DNA of 64,000 nt from Epilithonimonas sp. JDS (GTDB taxonomy: Bacteria > Bacteroidota > Bacteroidia > Flavobacteriales > Weeksellaceae): NCBI RefSeq assembly GCF_021261315.1, contig NZ_JAJSAX010000002.1, positions 799,000 through 862,999 on the forward strand. The letters are read 5' to 3'. The notes below the pieces were generated by a model that saw nothing but the letters and a program-made list of their open reading frames with translations, was not told the origin of the DNA and did no database searches. Positions 45,687 through 54,253 of this stretch are shown here, piece by piece. The position numbers and the translations under genes are program-made. How positions within the stretch are numbered: the first letter of the stretch is position 1; the number at the start of each line of letters is the position of its first letter.

Positions 45687-47528
45687 TTAATTTTTGATAA
45701 ATTTCTGAACAACATCAGTTCCTTTTATTCTTAAAAGATAAACACCTTTACCAAGTTTGGAAACATTGATCACGTTGTTGTTCGCATTAATATTAGATTC
45801 AGAAACTTTACGTCCTTCCAAAGTATAAATCTCTGCTGTTTCTGTTTTTCTGAAATCCATAGAAACTGTTAAATTCTCAGTTGCAGGATTTGGATAGACG
45901 GAAACCTGATTTTTATTAATGTCCGCTACCGCCAAATCAGCACATTGATAGGTTGGAAGTGTGTAACCAGAAGTTGTCAGTTCTTCGGTAATTACCGCAA
46001 CATCTGCACAGGTAAATCCGTAAGTTCCCACCATATCAATAGCAGATTGTCTTACCGCAACAGCAGCCGTCTGCTGATTGGAAGAGGAATTGGTCATACT
46101 TAGTCCTTCCAGGAAGATTCGGTCCGTTTTCTCTTTTCCAATTCTGTTATAAATCCTCATTAGTGAAGTAGCCCAGATCTGTCCGTCTCTATGGATATTT
46201 GCTGTATTACTGATGCTTGAGGTATATTTCGTAGCATAATTGGTAACACGTCCTGCCCAGCATTCATTGTGCCCATCCCAGCTGAACATCCAGTTGTATT
46301 GCGGTTCATTACTTGCCCATTGGTTGAGGCTTCTGCTGTAAGACATCGCCCAATAATCTCCGGATCCTTCTCCCAAGCCCTGCGCAGAAGAAGATTTGTT
46401 CCCCGTAATCCAATAGTGGACAGCGTGTCCAAATTCGTGCAGCACTACATCTGCATCTTCCGCATCATCCACACAACCTTCTCCAAAAGCTAATCGCTGA
46501 GAACTGGGAATGAAGTGAGAATTGTCGTCTCCCGCTAATCCGTGTGGATCGAAAAGCAGAACACCGCCATTCAAAGTTGATTTACAGTCAATTCCTAAAG
46601 TTTCATTGATGTAAGCCATACTCCTATCCAAATGATAAAATGCATTGACTGCTTCAAAGCCTTGCTCATTTCTGTTGAAAAGGAAATTTGGGGAAGCTTG
46701 TGAAAACAAACCTGTTGCAGGCGATTCAAAATCTGCAACCTGTACATATTTGCTTTTCAAGCTGTAGGTTCCATTTGTAAGCGTGATATCTGGTAATGCC
46801 ACCAAACTTCTTGCAGCATCCAAACTGGCATTGGTAGCATCATTATTATCCACATAATCTCCGCCATAGGCTACGTGAGCTACAGACAACGGATCGGGAT
46901 TAAAGATGTAAGCAGTTCCGGCCGCTTTCATCTCAACAGTTGGTTTTTCTTTGTTTTTTTTCTTTGGTTTGTCTTTATGATAATTGGCAATATCCAATAC
47001 TCTGAGGACTTCTCCGGAATGAGCATCTACCATAATTTCCCAGTCTCCCGGTGTATCATAAGCATTAATGATGACTCTGTGAACCAGTTTGGTCTGGTTA
47101 TCCTCTGTCACAAAAACATAAAGATTATTTTCCTGATAGGTAATTTCGCCTGCAATCTTAGCCGCCACTTTAGCTTTATCAAAAGCATCGGTTTTGCTGT
47201 ATGTAGGTGTTGTATTGACTTGTTTTAATTTTTTGGAAACAGGAACTTCTGTACCAAATGTTACTTCGCCCTGTTTATTAAAATGCACCGCAATATCGCC
47301 TTCATAAACCGGAACGCCATTAATTTCCTGCTGAAATCTCAGTGTTTCGCCGGACAAACTTTTTCTGGAGGATTTAAATTCAAAATGATCCTGAGAAGTT
47401 GTCCCAATTTTGTTTGAATTTTTAGAGATCCAATCCTGTGCTTTGGACTCAAGAGCGTTGGTTTGTCCATACATTGTAGAAAATGTCAATGCAAAACTCG
47501 CAACCAAAAAGTTGATTTTTAAATTCAT
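45687..47528 (-). CDS. Secreted M4/M36-like metalloprotease with T9SS sorting domain
   Basis: The 613-residue protein has a signal peptide (ending M-Y-G-Q), an FTP-type propeptide (SLSGETLRFQQEINGVPVYEG) and a PepSY-like segment (GDWEIMVDAHSGEVLRV). The gluzincin catalytic motif is VVLHEFGHAVHYWITG, with the third ligand in LGEGSGDYWAM. The C-terminus is a type IX domain (VSVYPNPATENLTVS and LGKGVYLLRIKG). It would be secreted as a zymogen that loses its propeptide. It lacks the peptidase-M4 C-terminal helix pattern, so M36 fungalysin-like is a reasonable alternative. Confidence 0.88.
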   Translation of the reverse strand: MNLKINFLVASFALTFSTMYGQTNALESKAQDWISKNSNKIGTTSQDHFEFKSSRKSLSGETLRFQQEINGVPVYEGDIAVHFNKQGEVTFGTEVPVSKKLKQVNTTPTYSKTDAFDKAKVAAKIAGEITYQENNLYVFVTEDNQTKLVHRVIINAYDTPGDWEIMVDAHSGEVLRVLDIANYHKDKPKKKNKEKPTVEMKAAGTAYIFNPDPLSVAHVAYGGDYVDNNDATNASLDAARSLVALPDITLTNGTYSLKSKYVQVADFESPATGLFSQASPNFLFNRNEQGFEAVNAFYHLDRSMAYINETLGIDCKSTLNGGVLLFDPHGLAGDDNSHFIPSSQRLAFGEGCVDDAEDADVVLHEFGHAVHYWITGNKSSSAQGLGEGSGDYWAMSYSRSLNQWASNEPQYNWMFSWDGHNECWAGRVTNYATKYTSSISNTANIHRDGQIWATSLMRIYNRIGKEKTDRIFLEGLSMTNSSSNQQTAAVAVRQSAIDMVGTYGFTCADVAVITEELTTSGYTLPTYQCADLAVADINKNQVSVYPNPATENLTVSMDFRKTETAEIYTLEGRKVSESNINANNNVINVSKLGKGVYLLRIKGTDVVQKFIKN

Positions 47529-47658
47529 AAGTATTTTTTTAAATTGTCTTGCAAATTAATAATTTTTTACGGAATTATCAACCTTAAAATTATAAAAACA
47601 CCCAATTTATTAACTATTAATAAAAATTAATTTAGATTATACATTAATTTTCTAAGAT

Positions 47659-48282
47659 TCACAATTCCCGAATATTACGAAAAGTAAGATTGATGCGAGG
47701 TTTCATTAATCTTGCAGATTTAGCAATCCTATGCTCCCAATTGGTCTGCAAATCGCCTTTCATAATGAGCAACGAGCCGTGCTGAAGGGGCAAAGTATAT
47801 TTGTTCTGATGATTGTCCTTCTTTCGAAAATCAAAATTCCTCACTTGCCCGAAACTTACCGAAGCAATCACAGGGCGATTTCCCAATTCGCTTTCCTTAT
47901 CGCGATGCCAAGCCACAGAATCGTTACCGTCTCTGTAAAAATTGAGCAAAACAGAATTGAATTGATGACCCGTCAGTTTCTGGATTTTATATTTTAATCC
48001 CAAAAGTTCCGGCGTCCACGCATTCACACTGAATTCATTGCCTCCCAGATGATAAGATTTTTCATCGTCGCCGTACCAAGCAGTCAGGCGTGGTGTCAAA
48101 ATTTCTCTGTCAAACATTTTTTGCGTTCGCTGTTTCCACGGAACCGTTTCTATGAGTATCTTTTCAATTTCCGTTGCTCTTTCCTCAGACAAAAAATGTT
48201 CGGTATAATCCAATAACTCAGTCGGAAATTGGTAATATTCGCCTGCATCAAACAAACTGAGTTGCATATCTGTACTGTACAT
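47659..48282 (-). CDS. alkB: AlkB-type 2-oxoglutarate/Fe(II) DNA-repair dioxygenase
   Basis: The 207-residue protein resembles AlkB and human ALKBH2/3. It has the iron ligands H126-R-D128 in SVAWHRDKE and H184 in NWEHRIAKS, and the 2-oxoglutarate arginines R196 and R202 in PRINLTFR. It removes N-alkyl lesions such as 1-methyladenine oxidatively. The N-terminus contains Q7-L-S-L-F11, an exact sliding-clamp-binding pentapeptide, suggesting recruitment to replication forks. It begins 9 bp after the stop of the HTH-S24 regulator, so it is co-transcribed with it and shares its control. Confidence 0.92.
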   Translation of the reverse strand: MYSTDMQLSLFDAGEYYQFPTELLDYTEHFLSEERATEIEKILIETVPWKQRTQKMFDREILTPRLTAWYGDDEKSYHLGGNEFSVNAWTPELLGLKYKIQKLTGHQFNSVLLNFYRDGNDSVAWHRDKESELGNRPVIASVSFGQVRNFDFRKKDNHQNKYTLPLQHGSLLIMKGDLQTNWEHRIAKSARLMKPRINLTFRNIREL

Positions 48283-48291
48283 TTTTAAAAT

Positions 48292-49068
48292 TTATTTGGA
48301 ATTCGAAACCTTGTTGTCCAACGCTTTGATATCTTTTCGGATTTCCAAAAACATATCTTTCAAATTATAATTATCAAAATTATCGGGCTCAAAATCCTCA
48401 GGAAAAATCCCCGACGCATATTGCCAGATTTCCACAATCTCGCTCAACGGAATCTCATAAGGCTTGTAAAAAGAATTGTCCGCCGAAACCTCGATGGCTT
48501 TTTTCTTCTGACCTTTGAATCGTTTATAGGAAATCCCGTCGTTCAAAGTCACGAAAATGTAACTTTTATTGATTTTCAAATCCTCAATATCTTCCACATA
48601 TTTCCCGATGATAAACGAACCATCTTTGAAAGGAGGCATAGAATCGCCTTGCGCAGGGAAAGCCCTATATTTTCCATTCGTCAAAAATGGCAATGAAATC
48701 CTCTGAAGACTTTCAATATATTCCGGGTCGCTGTAACCTGACAAATATCCCATCGACGCCTTTTGAGGAATGATTTCGATGCTGTTGTTTCCCAAATTAT
48801 CTACGATGATTGGCAGTACGATTCTGTTGTCTGGCAGATTCATCATCTCCTCCAAAGGATATTTCCGAATGTCCACCGTCAAAAGCAAATCGATGCTGAT
48901 GTGAAAGAACTTTGACATCGTGATGAGCACGTCATACGGCGGTTCGGAACGGCCATCTTCGTAAGAAACGTACCTCGATCTTGTGATAATTAAAGTATCT
49001 GCCAACTCTTGTTGAGTCGTCATTTTCTTTGCTCTTAAAAACCTGATGTTATCTGAAAAAATAGACAT
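48292..49068 (-). CDS. HTH-S24 (LexA/UmuD-like) transcriptional regulator
   Basis: The protein has 258 residues from the ATG at 49068; a TTG at 49089 lies in the promoter. Residues 1-65 form an XRE-type helix-turn-helix (QELADTLIITRSRYVSYEDGR). The second half is an S24 peptidase fold with Ser143 in PAQGDSMPPFKDG and Lys182 in DGISYKRF. In LexA and UmuD this pair performs self-cleavage at an Ala-Gly bond. Here the equivalent hinge reads K-A-S-M-G-Y-L-S-G, without Ala-Gly. It is divergent from the polymerase genes and upstream of alkB, so it is probably the damage-responsive repressor of both. Two 15-bp candidate operators lie in the spacer. Confidence 0.87.
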   Translation of the reverse strand: MSIFSDNIRFLRAKKMTTQQELADTLIITRSRYVSYEDGRSEPPYDVLITMSKFFHISIDLLLTVDIRKYPLEEMMNLPDNRIVLPIIVDNLGNNSIEIIPQKASMGYLSGYSDPEYIESLQRISLPFLTNGKYRAFPAQGDSMPPFKDGSFIIGKYVEDIEDLKINKSYIFVTLNDGISYKRFKGQKKKAIEVSADNSFYKPYEIPLSEIVEIWQYASGIFPEDFEPDNFDNYNLKDMFLEIRKDIKALDNKVSNSK

Positions 49069-49069
49069 T

Positions 49070-49084
49070 GTTATAATTTGTAAC
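49070..49084. promoter_or_regulatory. Candidate operator 1 (regulator side)
   Basis: GTTATAATTTGTAAC is nearly palindromic and lies between the regulator's -7 element and its ATG. The flanks extend the symmetry to TTGTTA...TAACAA. It would support autorepression. Confidence 0.6.
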
Positions 49085-49086
49085 AA

Positions 49087-49094
49087 CAAATATA
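49087..49094 (-). promoter_or_regulatory. -7 promoter element for the regulator-alkB operon
   Basis: The minus strand reads TATATTTG, exact TAnnTTTG, 18 bases before the regulator ATG. Confidence 0.6.
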
Positions 49095-49102
49095 ATCATT
49101 TT

Positions 49103-49117
49103 GTTTTAAAATGTAAC
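49103..49117. promoter_or_regulatory. Candidate operator 2 (polymerase side)
   Basis: GTTTTAAAATGTAAC matches operator 1 at 12 of 15 positions and abuts the polymerase -7 element at 49118, so a bound repressor would block that promoter. Confidence 0.55.
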
Positions 49118-49125
49118 TAATTTTG
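49118..49125 (+). promoter_or_regulatory. -7 promoter element for the polymerase operon
   Basis: TAATTTTG is an exact TAnnTTTG. The GTG start at 49130 is only four bases further, so the transcript would be leaderless. Confidence 0.6.
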
Positions 49126-49129
49126 TCAC

Positions 49130-50278
49130 GTGAATCGAGCAATTGTACATATGGATTTGGATACTTTTTTTGTGTCCTGCGAAAGACTGAACCACTCAGA
49201 ACTCAACGGAATTCCTCTGATAATCGGTGGTGGCGACCGTGGCGTGGTGGCTTCTTGCTCGTATGAAGCGCGAAAATTTGGGGTGCGTTCTGCGATGCCG
49301 ATTAGAATGGCACTCAGACTTTGCCCAGATGCAAAAGTAGTCAAAGGCGATTATGAGAATTTTTCTAAAATGTCTCATTTGGTCACGGAAGTGATTCAGG
49401 ATAAAGTGCCATTGATGGAAAAAGCGAGCATCGATGAATTTTATCTCGACCTGACCGGAATGGACAAATTTTTTGGCTGTTATCAATGGACTAAAGAAAT
49501 CGCATCAGCTGTAAAAAATGAAACTGGACTTCCGATAAGTTTTGCTTTATCTAATAACAAAACCGTTTCAAAAATCGGAACCGGAGAATCAAAACCTGAA
49601 GGAAAATTTCAAATCAGAGAAACAGAAATTCAGCCTTTTTTAAATCCTTTATCTGTTAAAAAAATTCCGATGGTTGGCGATAAAACATTTCAACTTCTTT
49701 CGAGAATTGGTGTACGAACGATTCACACGCTTTCCGAAATGCCCGTTTTGGTCCTTCAACAAATGATTGGCGCGAATGGAAAAGAACTTTGGAAAAAAGC
49801 GAATGGCATTGATGAAAATCCTGTCGTTCCCTATTCCGAAAAGAAATCGATTTCCTCAGAACGGACTTTTGTGACGGATTCCATTGATGTTTTGGAAATA
49901 AAAAGGCTGATTTCCGGAATGGCGGAAAAATTAGCCTACCAATTGAGACAAGAAAAATGGCTGACTTCCACGGTCGTTATCAAAATCCGATATTCCAATT
50001 TCGATACAGAAACCAAGCAACACAAAATCGCTTACACGTCTGCCGACCACACATTATCCAGAGTGGCGCTGGAACTTTTCAACAAAGTTTATACGAGGAG
50101 AATGCGAATCAGACTCGTTGGTTTGCGCTTCACAGATTTGGTTCACGGCAATCATCAGATGAATCTTTTTGAAGATACCGAGGAACAAATGAGCCTTTAT
50201 CAAACGATGGATTATCTAAAAAACCGATTCGGAAAAGACGCGCTTGGACGAGCTTCCGGTTATGATTTCGGCAAATAA
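49130..50278 (+). CDS. dinB: Y-family translesion DNA polymerase
   Basis: The 382-residue protein uses a GTG start. Catalytic acids are D9 in VHMDLDTFF and D102-E103 in KASIDEFYLDL. GVVASCSYEARKFGVRSAMP and VSKIGTGESKPEG fit the palm, fingers and thumb, and a little-finger domain follows. Q343-M-N-L-F347 near the C-terminus is a good clamp-binding motif. It copies damaged DNA with low fidelity. It is followed 21 bp later by a short DnaE, a pairing seen in damage-induced mutagenesis operons. An ImuA-type gene is absent. Whether it is closer to DinB, UmuC or ImuB needs a tree. Confidence 0.93.
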   Translation: MNRAIVHMDLDTFFVSCERLNHSELNGIPLIIGGGDRGVVASCSYEARKFGVRSAMPIRMALRLCPDAKVVKGDYENFSKMSHLVTEVIQDKVPLMEKASIDEFYLDLTGMDKFFGCYQWTKEIASAVKNETGLPISFALSNNKTVSKIGTGESKPEGKFQIRETEIQPFLNPLSVKKIPMVGDKTFQLLSRIGVRTIHTLSEMPVLVLQQMIGANGKELWKKANGIDENPVVPYSEKKSISSERTFVTDSIDVLEIKRLISGMAEKLAYQLRQEKWLTSTVVIKIRYSNFDTETKQHKIAYTSADHTLSRVALELFNKVYTRRMRIRLVGLRFTDLVHGNHQMNLFEDTEEQMSLYQTMDYLKNRFGKDALGRASGYDFGK

Positions 50279-50299
50279 TTTTTTAAAATTTTAATTAAA

Positions 50300-53200
50300 A
50301 TGTATCTCAACTGTCATTCTTATCACAGCCTTCGTTACGGCACTTTATCGGTTCAAAATCTGGTAGAGCAAGCTTTCGAACTTGGAATCAAAACATTGGT
50401 TTTGACCGATATTAATACCGTGACCGCGATTTATGATTTCAAAAAAGAATGTGAAAATGCTGGAATCAAACCGATTGCTGGTATTGAAGTGAGAAAAGAA
50501 AACAAACTCTTATATATTGCTATTGCGAAGGAATTCAGCGGAATTGGAGAAGTGAATAAAATTCTGACGGAACATAATTGCAACGGCGTTGAACTTTCTG
50601 AAACGGCACCGAATTACAATCAAGTATTTGTCATTTATCCAATTCAAAATATTCCTGAAACTCTAAAAGAGAATGAATTCATCGGAATCCGTGAAGAAGA
50701 ATTGAATCTTTTGATTCGGCCAGAATTTAAAGATAAAATCAACAAAATGGTTGTTCTTCAGCCTGTCACTTTCAGCACAAAAAAGGAATATAATCTTCAT
50801 AGAATCCTGAGAGCGATTGACGGAAACACTTTGATTTCAAAACTTTCTGAAGATGACATTTGCAGAAAATCGGAACACTTCAAACCTGAAATTGATTTAA
50901 TAAAATCATTCGAACATTATCCTAAAATCATTAACAACACCAAAAAAATTCTCGCTGAATGTAGTTTTGAATTTATATATAAAGAACCGCGAAGCACTGA
51001 AAATAAGAATAAAAAATATTTTAAAGAATCTCTGGAGGAGGATATGAAATTGTTGAGCGAGCTTGCCTATTCGGGATTGGAAAAACGATATGGCGCAAAT
51101 GATGAAGTTGCAAGGCAAAGAGTTGAAAAAGAACTCAAAGTGATTGGTGAACTTAAATTTTCGGCGTATTTTCTGATTACTTGGGACATCATTCAGTACA
51201 GCAATCGAATGGGTTTTATGCACGTAGGGCGAGGAAGTGGCGCCAATTCCATCGTCAGTTATTGCCTTGGCATTACCGACATCTGTCCGATAGAACTCGA
51301 CCTGTATTTTGAAAGATTTCTAAATCTGAACCGAACTTCGCCACCCGATTTTGATATTGATTGGAGCTGGCAAAACAGAGATGCGATTATCCAATATATT
51401 TTTGACACCTACGGAAAAGACCGCGTTGCTTTCTGCGGAACCAATGTAGAATTCAAATATAAATCGATTTTTCGGGAAGTGGGGAAAGCGTTTGGGTTGC
51501 CCAAAGAGGAGCTTGACAATTTGGCTGGCAAATCGATGGAAAACCACGACCAAAACTCGATTGTAAAGTTGGTTCAAGAATATGGACAATTAATGGAAAA
51601 ATTTCCGAATCAGCGGAGTATGCACGCTTGCGGAATTTTGATTTCTGAAGAACCCATCACAACTTACACGGCTTTGGAAATGCCTCCAAAAGGATTTCCA
51701 ATCGCTCAGTTTGATATGAATGTTGCGGAAGACATTGGTCTGGAAAAGTTTGATATCCTTTCTCAGCGAGGACTTGGAACCATCAATGAGACCGTAGAAT
51801 TAATCAAAAAGAACAGAGGCATTGAGATTGACATTCGGGACACTTCTATTTCTAAGGACGAATCTGTTTGCAATGAATATTTAGCCATTGGCAAAACAAT
51901 CGGTTGTTTTTATATCGAAAGTCCGGCAATGCGTGGACTGCTGAGACGTTTGAAATGTGACAATTACAGAACTTTGGTGGCCGCTTCCTCCATCATTCGT
52001 CCTGGAGTTGCGCAAAGTGGAATGATGCGGGAATATATTTTCCGGCACAATCATCCGAATCAGTTCGAATATTTTCATCCGGTGTTTGAGGAAAACCTTA
52101 AAGAAACTTACGGCATTATGGTCTATCAGGAGGATGTGATTAAAATTGCCCAATATTTTGGGGGACTTTCTCACGCGGATGGTGACATTTTGAGACGAGC
52201 GATGAGTGGAAAGGAACGTTCAATTCAGAAATTAAATGAAGTTAAAGTCAACTTTTTTGAATCCTGTAAAAGAGAAGGACATTCCGAGCAAATGACGACG
52301 GAAGCTTTCCGGCAAATTCAATCTTTTGCAGGCTATTCTTTTTGTAAGGCACACTCGGCTTCTTATGCGGTGGAAAGTTACCAGAGTTTGTATTTGAAGG
52401 TTTATTATCCGTTGGAATTTATGGTTTCGGTCATCAATAATCAAGGTGGTTTCTATCGGACGGAAGTTTACATCCACGAAGCGAGAATGTCTGGCGCTGA
52501 TGTCCAAAATCCTTGTGTGAACAACAGCGAATATCAAACGATTTTGAAAGGAAAAGAAATCTATTTGGGCTTTATGGTTTTGCAATCGCTTGAGACAAAA
52601 GTGGCTCAAATCATTTCCGAAGAACGGGAGAAAAACGGCGATTACAAATCTCTGGAAAACTTCATCAAACGCATTCCCATTGGGATTGAAACCATTCAAA
52701 TCTTGATTTTCATCGGTGCTTTCAGATTTACGGGAAAGCCTAAAAACGAACTTTTAGTGGAAGCAAGATTACTATTAATCAATTATAAAATTGAGAACAG
52801 AAATATCGCTCTTTTCGATGAACCGGCCAATGACTTTAAACTTCCTGAAATGAAACGAGAACAGTTTGAAGATGCTTTTGATGAAGTTGAAATTATCGGA
52901 TTTCCTGTTTCTTGCAGTCCATTTGACTTGTTACAAACCAAATTCAGAGGTAATGTTTTTGTAAAAGACTTACTGAAGTTTCATAAAAGTCAAGTGAAAA
53001 TGCTGGCATATCTGATTTCCAGAAAACACGTTCCAACGAAAAAGGGTGCGATGTTTTTCGGAACTTGGGTTGACATCAATGGTGATTATTTTGATACCGC
53101 CCATTTTCCGGACAGTCTGGAAAAATATCAATTTCAGGGTGGTGGTTGTTATCTTTTGTTGGGAACGGTGGAAGTGGATTATCACTTCCCGACCATTACA

Positions 53201-53368
53201 ATTTATAAGATGGCGAAGATGCCGATGATTCCTGACCCGCGTTATGCTTATGACAAAGAAAAGCAGTACGATGTCCACAAGCAAATCAGAGAAGATGTCA
53301 GTATGACGTCCCGAAAACCTTATCCACAGGCACACGAGATTAATTTGCCGAGGCAGAAGTTTAATTAA
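50300..53368 (+). CDS. Short DnaE-type (error-prone) DNA polymerase III alpha
   Basis: The 1022-residue protein is a C-family polymerase. It has the palm motifs HVGRGSGANSIVSYC (around residue 310) and P349-D-F-D-I-D354, and the third catalytic aspartate in KFDILSQRGLGTI. It is shorter than replicative DnaE. The N-terminal PHP domain starts L-N-C-H-S-Y-H-S, where the first of the usual paired histidines (L-H-x-H) is replaced by asparagine, so metal-dependent proofreading there is doubtful. N-I-A-L-F near residue 830 may be a weak clamp motif. Downstream of a Y-family polymerase and next to a LexA-like regulator, it most resembles DnaE2/ImuC in role. Confidence 0.9.
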   Translation: MYLNCHSYHSLRYGTLSVQNLVEQAFELGIKTLVLTDINTVTAIYDFKKECENAGIKPIAGIEVRKENKLLYIAIAKEFSGIGEVNKILTEHNCNGVELSETAPNYNQVFVIYPIQNIPETLKENEFIGIREEELNLLIRPEFKDKINKMVVLQPVTFSTKKEYNLHRILRAIDGNTLISKLSEDDICRKSEHFKPEIDLIKSFEHYPKIINNTKKILAECSFEFIYKEPRSTENKNKKYFKESLEEDMKLLSELAYSGLEKRYGANDEVARQRVEKELKVIGELKFSAYFLITWDIIQYSNRMGFMHVGRGSGANSIVSYCLGITDICPIELDLYFERFLNLNRTSPPDFDIDWSWQNRDAIIQYIFDTYGKDRVAFCGTNVEFKYKSIFREVGKAFGLPKEELDNLAGKSMENHDQNSIVKLVQEYGQLMEKFPNQRSMHACGILISEEPITTYTALEMPPKGFPIAQFDMNVAEDIGLEKFDILSQRGLGTINETVELIKKNRGIEIDIRDTSISKDESVCNEYLAIGKTIGCFYIESPAMRGLLRRLKCDNYRTLVAASSIIRPGVAQSGMMREYIFRHNHPNQFEYFHPVFEENLKETYGIMVYQEDVIKIAQYFGGLSHADGDILRRAMSGKERSIQKLNEVKVNFFESCKREGHSEQMTTEAFRQIQSFAGYSFCKAHSASYAVESYQSLYLKVYYPLEFMVSVINNQGGFYRTEVYIHEARMSGADVQNPCVNNSEYQTILKGKEIYLGFMVLQSLETKVAQIISEEREKNGDYKSLENFIKRIPIGIETIQILIFIGAFRFTGKPKNELLVEARLLLINYKIENRNIALFDEPANDFKLPEMKREQFEDAFDEVEIIGFPVSCSPFDLLQTKFRGNVFVKDLLKFHKSQVKMLAYLISRKHVPTKKGAMFFGTWVDINGDYFDTAHFPDSLEKYQFQGGGCYLLLGTVEVDYHFPTITIYKMAKMPMIPDPRYAYDKEKQYDVHKQIREDVSMTSRKPYPQAHEINLPRQKFN

Positions 53369-53407
53369 AATAGCATAAAATTTGCATCCCAACGATAAAC
53401 TTCATCT

Positions 53408-53932
53408 ATGAAAAGAAATCTTTGGCTAATTGCTTTCTGTTTTTTGATATCATTATGCCTCTCGTGTGAGAAATCGGAGGACAATTCTGAACTTCAAAAC
53501 CAATTAATTGCATTCACAAAACTTTGTAACAAAGAGGCCAAATCAAGCGTTGATTCGCCACAGAAAATACAAAGTATCAAAGAGAAATATTTCAAGAAAA
53601 TAGATTCTATCAAGACCGCAGAAAACTGGAGTGGAAAAATAACAATGCTGGATCTGGATGAAAACGAAGCTTATTCAAAAGATACGGTCATAATGCGAAT
53701 CGGAATAGAAAATACCTATGACAAAGGCGATCAGGATTACTTTTCTTTTGCACAGGTAAAACCCATTTCGAAGCAAAGTGAACTGTTCAAAAAACTAAAT
53801 AAAATTGAAAAAAATAGTGAAGTCAAATTCAGTGGGAAGCTGGTCTCTGCCAATTTGAATACGATGACACCTGGCTACGAGTTCAGTAACTTTTATCTCG
53901 AAACTGATTTTTCGGATATTGAGAAAAAATAA
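53408..53932 (+). CDS. Lipoprotein of unknown function
   Basis: The 174-residue protein has a signal with a lipobox at L-C-L-S-C20. The mature part contains a helical segment (KEAKSSVDSPQKIQSIKEKY) and then a beta-rich region ending ETDFSDIEKK. I recognise no family. It follows the short DnaE by 39 bp and could be read from the same transcript, but there is no sign that it belongs to the damage response. The clpS gene ends convergently 3 bp away. Confidence 0.6.
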   Translation: MKRNLWLIAFCFLISLCLSCEKSEDNSELQNQLIAFTKLCNKEAKSSVDSPQKIQSIKEKYFKKIDSIKTAENWSGKITMLDLDENEAYSKDTVIMRIGIENTYDKGDQDYFSFAQVKPISKQSELFKKLNKIEKNSEVKFSGKLVSANLNTMTPGYEFSNFYLETDFSDIEKK

Positions 53933-53935
53933 AAT

Positions 53936-54238
53936 TTAGACAATCTCAGAACTAAGACCTTTATCTAATAATGCCTGATGCATTGGTTTCAATTTTTCCA
54001 AAGCGCCTGTTTTCACGGTGCATTTTCCTTTGTAATGAACGAGCATTGTACATTGCTCTGCCTGTTCCAAAGTGTGTTCACAGATATCGATCAAACATTC
54101 AATCACGAAATCAAAGGTGTTGACGTCGTCGTTGTAGAGGACGATCTTATAGACTTCATCTTCCATCTCCAAAACCGCTACTTCTTCTTCGTACTGGCGT
54201 TTTGGCTCGTCATAAGATTTATTATTATAGATTTTCAT
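53936..54238 (-). CDS. clpS: ClpS adaptor of the Clp protease
   Basis: The 100-residue protein has the ClpS core V-Y-K-I-V-L-Y-N-D-D-V-N-T-F-D-F-V, where the D-D and following residues bind N-degron substrates, and GKCTVKTGALEKLKPM near the end. It delivers proteins with destabilising N-terminal residues to ClpAP/ClpCP. It follows the CNNM/CBS protein gene by 15 bp and is probably co-transcribed. Confidence 0.92.
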   Translation of the reverse strand: MKIYNNKSYDEPKRQYEEEVAVLEMEDEVYKIVLYNDDVNTFDFVIECLIDICEHTLEQAEQCTMLVHYKGKCTVKTGALEKLKPMHQALLDKGLSSEIV

Positions 54239-54253
54239 CTTAATAAAATTTAA

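Noticed and set aside
47659..53368. Prophage remnant (because of the HTH-S24 repressor and polymerases)
   Set aside because: No integrase, structural, packaging or lysis genes are nearby and the neighbours are ordinary chromosomal genes.
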